64,000 nt of DNA from Actinoplanes sandaracinus (GTDB taxonomy: Bacteria; Actinomycetota; Actinomycetes; Mycobacteriales; Micromonosporaceae). The notes under the pieces were generated by a model, which was not told the DNA's origin, did no database searches, and worked only from the letters and a program-made list of their open reading frames with translations. The stretch is taken from the NCBI RefSeq assembly GCF_030009775.1, contig NZ_JASCTH010000018.1, positions 79,078-143,077 on the forward strand, written 5' to 3'. Below, one piece after another: positions 62,464 to 64,000 of the stretch; the stretch's first letter is position 1; every line of letters starts with the position of its first letter. The position numbers and the translations under genes were made by a program.

Positions 62464-62522
62464 CTGAAGGCTGTACCGTAAATCCTTCAGGCACATGGTT
62501 ACTAGACCGGAGATTCTCCGGT
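62464..62522. promoter_or_regulatory. Two inverted repeats in the kdd-kamA promoter region
   Basis: CTGAAGG-13-CCTTCAG at 62464-62490 and ACCGGAG-3-CTCCGGT at 62506-62522. Both are perfect and lie in the 136-base spacer between the divergent kdd and kamA genes. They are probable regulator sites; no regulator gene is present nearby. Confidence 0.55.
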
Positions 62523-62555
62523 ACGTTGATCCGAGTTTGAACGAGGGAGGATCCG

Positions 62556-63917
62556 GTGGCGGACAACTTGGCAGGCCAGCCTTACGAATACCAACGGCGG
62601 GAGCTCGTCGAGCCCGACTGGACGAGATTCCCCGGCTGGCGGGACGTGACAGCCGCGCAGTGGCAGTCCGCGCAGTGGCAGCGGGTCAACTGCGTGAAGA
62701 ACATCAAGCAGCTGCGGACAGTCCTCGGCGACCTGGTCGACGACAGCTTCTACACCGACCTGGAAACCGACATCCAGCAGCATGCGACCATGTCGATGCT
62801 GCTCCCGCCCCAGATGGTCAACACGATGGTGCCGGACCGCGTGCCCGACACCGCGTCGCTGCTCGCCGACCCGGTGCGCAACTACATGCTCCCGGTCGCC
62901 AGCGACCGCCACCCGGTCTGGCCGTCGCACCCGCACGCCACCCGGGACTCGCTGCACGAGCACGACATGTGGGTGGCCGAGGGGCTCACCCACCGCTACC
63001 CCACCAAGGTCCTCGCCGAGCTGCTGTCCACCTGCCCGCAGTACTGCGGGCACTGCACCCGGATGGACCTGGTCGGCAACAGCACCCCCACCGTCGCCAA
63101 GCTCAAACTGCTGCAGAAGCCGGTCGACCGCTACGAGGCCCACCTGGCCTACCTCAAGGCCCACCCGGGCGTCCGCGACGTGGTCGTCTCCGGCGGTGAC
63201 GTCGCCAACGTGCCGTGGAAACAGCTCGAGGCGTACCTCATGGGCCTGCTCTCGGTGCCGACCGTCCGCGACATCCGGCTCGCCACCAAGGCGCTGATGG
63301 GCCTGCCGCAGCACTGGCTCCAGGACGACGTGGTCGAGGGCATGCACCGGGTCGCCGTCACCGCCGAACGACGCGGCGTCAACCTGGCCGTGCACACCCA
63401 CGTCAACCACGTGAACTCGCTGACGCCGCTGGTCGCGCGCGCCGTGCGAACCCTGCTGGAAGTGGGTGTCCGGGACGTCCGCAACCAGGGTGTCCTGATG
63501 CGCGGGGTCAACGCCACCGCCGGCGACCTGCTCGACCTGTGCTTCGCCCTGCAGGGCGAAGCGGGCATCCTGCCCTACTACTTCTACATGTGCGACATGA
63601 TCCCGAACGCGGAGCACTGGCGCGTCCCGGTCTCGCACGCCCAGCAGCTCCAACACGACCTGATGGGCTACCTGCCCGGTTACGCCACCCCGCGCATCGT
63701 CTGCGACGTGCCGTTCGTCGGCAAGCGCTGGGTGCACATGGTCTCGGAGTACGACCGGGAGAACGGCATCTCGTACTGGACCAAGAACTACCGCACGTCC
63801 ATCGAGGCCGGCGACAGCGAGGCCCTGTCCAAGCTGTACGCCTACTACGACCCGATCGACACGCTGCCCGAGGCCGGCCAGCAGTGGTGGCGCAAGCAGC
63901 AGACCGCGGCCGTCTGA
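62556..63917 (+). CDS. kamA: Lysine 2,3-aminomutase (radical SAM, PLP)
   Basis: A 453-residue radical SAM enzyme. The cluster motif is C160-x3-C164-x2-C167 (CPQYCGHC), unlike most members in being followed by TRMDLVG. DVVVSGGDVANV and QGVLMRGVNATAG are as in lysine 2,3-aminomutases; a PLP lysine is expected in the C-terminal part. It makes beta-lysine from L-lysine, the first step of the pathway completed by the divergent operon. The GTG at 62556 has a perfect GGGAGG ribosome-binding site. Beta-lysine is also a precursor of antibiotics, but the neighbours favour catabolism. Confidence 0.92.
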   Translation: MADNLAGQPYEYQRRELVEPDWTRFPGWRDVTAAQWQSAQWQRVNCVKNIKQLRTVLGDLVDDSFYTDLETDIQQHATMSMLLPPQMVNTMVPDRVPDTASLLADPVRNYMLPVASDRHPVWPSHPHATRDSLHEHDMWVAEGLTHRYPTKVLAELLSTCPQYCGHCTRMDLVGNSTPTVAKLKLLQKPVDRYEAHLAYLKAHPGVRDVVVSGGDVANVPWKQLEAYLMGLLSVPTVRDIRLATKALMGLPQHWLQDDVVEGMHRVAVTAERRGVNLAVHTHVNHVNSLTPLVARAVRTLLEVGVRDVRNQGVLMRGVNATAGDLLDLCFALQGEAGILPYYFYMCDMIPNAEHWRVPVSHAQQLQHDLMGYLPGYATPRIVCDVPFVGKRWVHMVSEYDRENGISYWTKNYRTSIEAGDSEALSKLYAYYDPIDTLPEAGQQWWRKQQTAAV

Positions 63918-63919
63918 TC

Positions 63920-64000
63920 TCACCACGGCGCGGTCTCGGGGAAAGCCGCGCACGAGTCGAGGGGGGCCCACACGTGGCGCCCCAGCCACGAATACGACAC
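63920..64000 (-). CDS. C-terminal end of a gene cut by the window edge
   Basis: The minus strand encodes 26 residues (SYSWLGRHVWAPLDSCAAFP and a short end) up to a stop at 63920, convergent with kamA. The Trp-rich composition is unlike random high-GC frames. Too little is present to name it. Confidence 0.4.
   Translation of the reverse strand: MSYSWLGRHVWAPLDSCAAFPETAPW

Noticed and set aside
62420..62555. Cobalamin or lysine riboswitch before kdd or kamA
   Set aside because: The spacer is only 136 bases and shows short palindromes instead of the long conserved riboswitch core; no B12-box-like sequence was seen.
62502..63989. A 495-codon antisense frame over kamA
   Set aside because: It has Val/Gly/Asp/His-rich antisense composition without motifs; kamA on the plus strand is clearly real.

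Overview
This is about 64 kb of very GC-rich chromosomal DNA with frequent GTG starts, ATGA/GTGA stop-start overlaps, RbpA, actinobacterial FtsB, an Lnt plus polyprenol-phosphate mannosyltransferase pair and many NarL-type two-component systems. This points to a filamentous actinomycete, most likely a member of the Micromonosporaceae such as Actinoplanes; the genus is an inference. No rRNA, tRNA, CRISPR array or phage was found.

Layout. 1-5.2 kb: the end of a membrane-anchored protein, then a STAS protein translationally coupled to a 1370-residue hybrid kinase/receiver/PP2C/anti-sigma protein. 5.4-10.4 kb: a tight five-gene operon matching the Salmonella STM4015-STM4011 families (LRR-like protein, ATP-grasp-like protein, sulfatase-like hydrolase, two radical SAM enzymes). 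Its product is unknown, and it is the best candidate here for an undescribed system. An APH(6)-like kinase gene follows. 11.5-24.6 kb: a secreted Pro-rich protein, a DUF6745 pair, a NarL-type two-component system with a small membrane protein, a divergent Ser/Thr kinase and PP2C phosphatase, small membrane proteins with a GlxA-type regulator, a secreted endonuclease, an SGNH hydrolase and a DUF2238 protein.

24.9-28.25 kb: an apparently complete but decayed composite transposon. Inverted IS1182-family remnants are bounded by an 8-bp direct repeat and enclose ftsB, an Mth938-type gene, a hypothetical gene and a frameshifted pseudogene. 28.3-33.1 kb: an MMPL transporter divergent from a two-component system whose kinase carries an unusual Thr/Pro/Ser-rich repeat insertion. 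33.4-38.8 kb: a hypothetical gene and a DUF6493-like gene whose stop codon is created by an IS5-family remnant, followed by decayed genes (caspase-associated-like fragment, truncated PadR) and a second, internally deleted IS5 copy.

39.4-50 kb: a secreted M36 metalloprotease, membrane protein, PAS histidine kinase, SGNH lipoprotein, broken SMI1 gene, TetR/DoxX pair and short-chain dehydrogenase. 50-55.4 kb: a coiled-coil protein, RbpA, FxsA, and the lnt-ppm pair for lipoprotein acylation and polyprenol-phosphate-mannose synthesis.

55.8-63.9 kb: a lysine 2,3-aminomutase gene divergent from a six-gene operon (3,5-diaminohexanoate dehydrogenase, YtcJ-like amidohydrolase, beta-lysine 5,6-aminomutase alpha and beta, 3-aminobutyryl-CoA ammonia-lyase, MutL-like protein). 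Together these cover most of the lysine fermentation route; the cleavage enzyme Kce is not in the window. Two G/C homopolymer-rich tracts (39.37-39.41 and 56.89-57.03 kb) look like assembly or sequencing problems, and the second lies inside the mutL-like gene.
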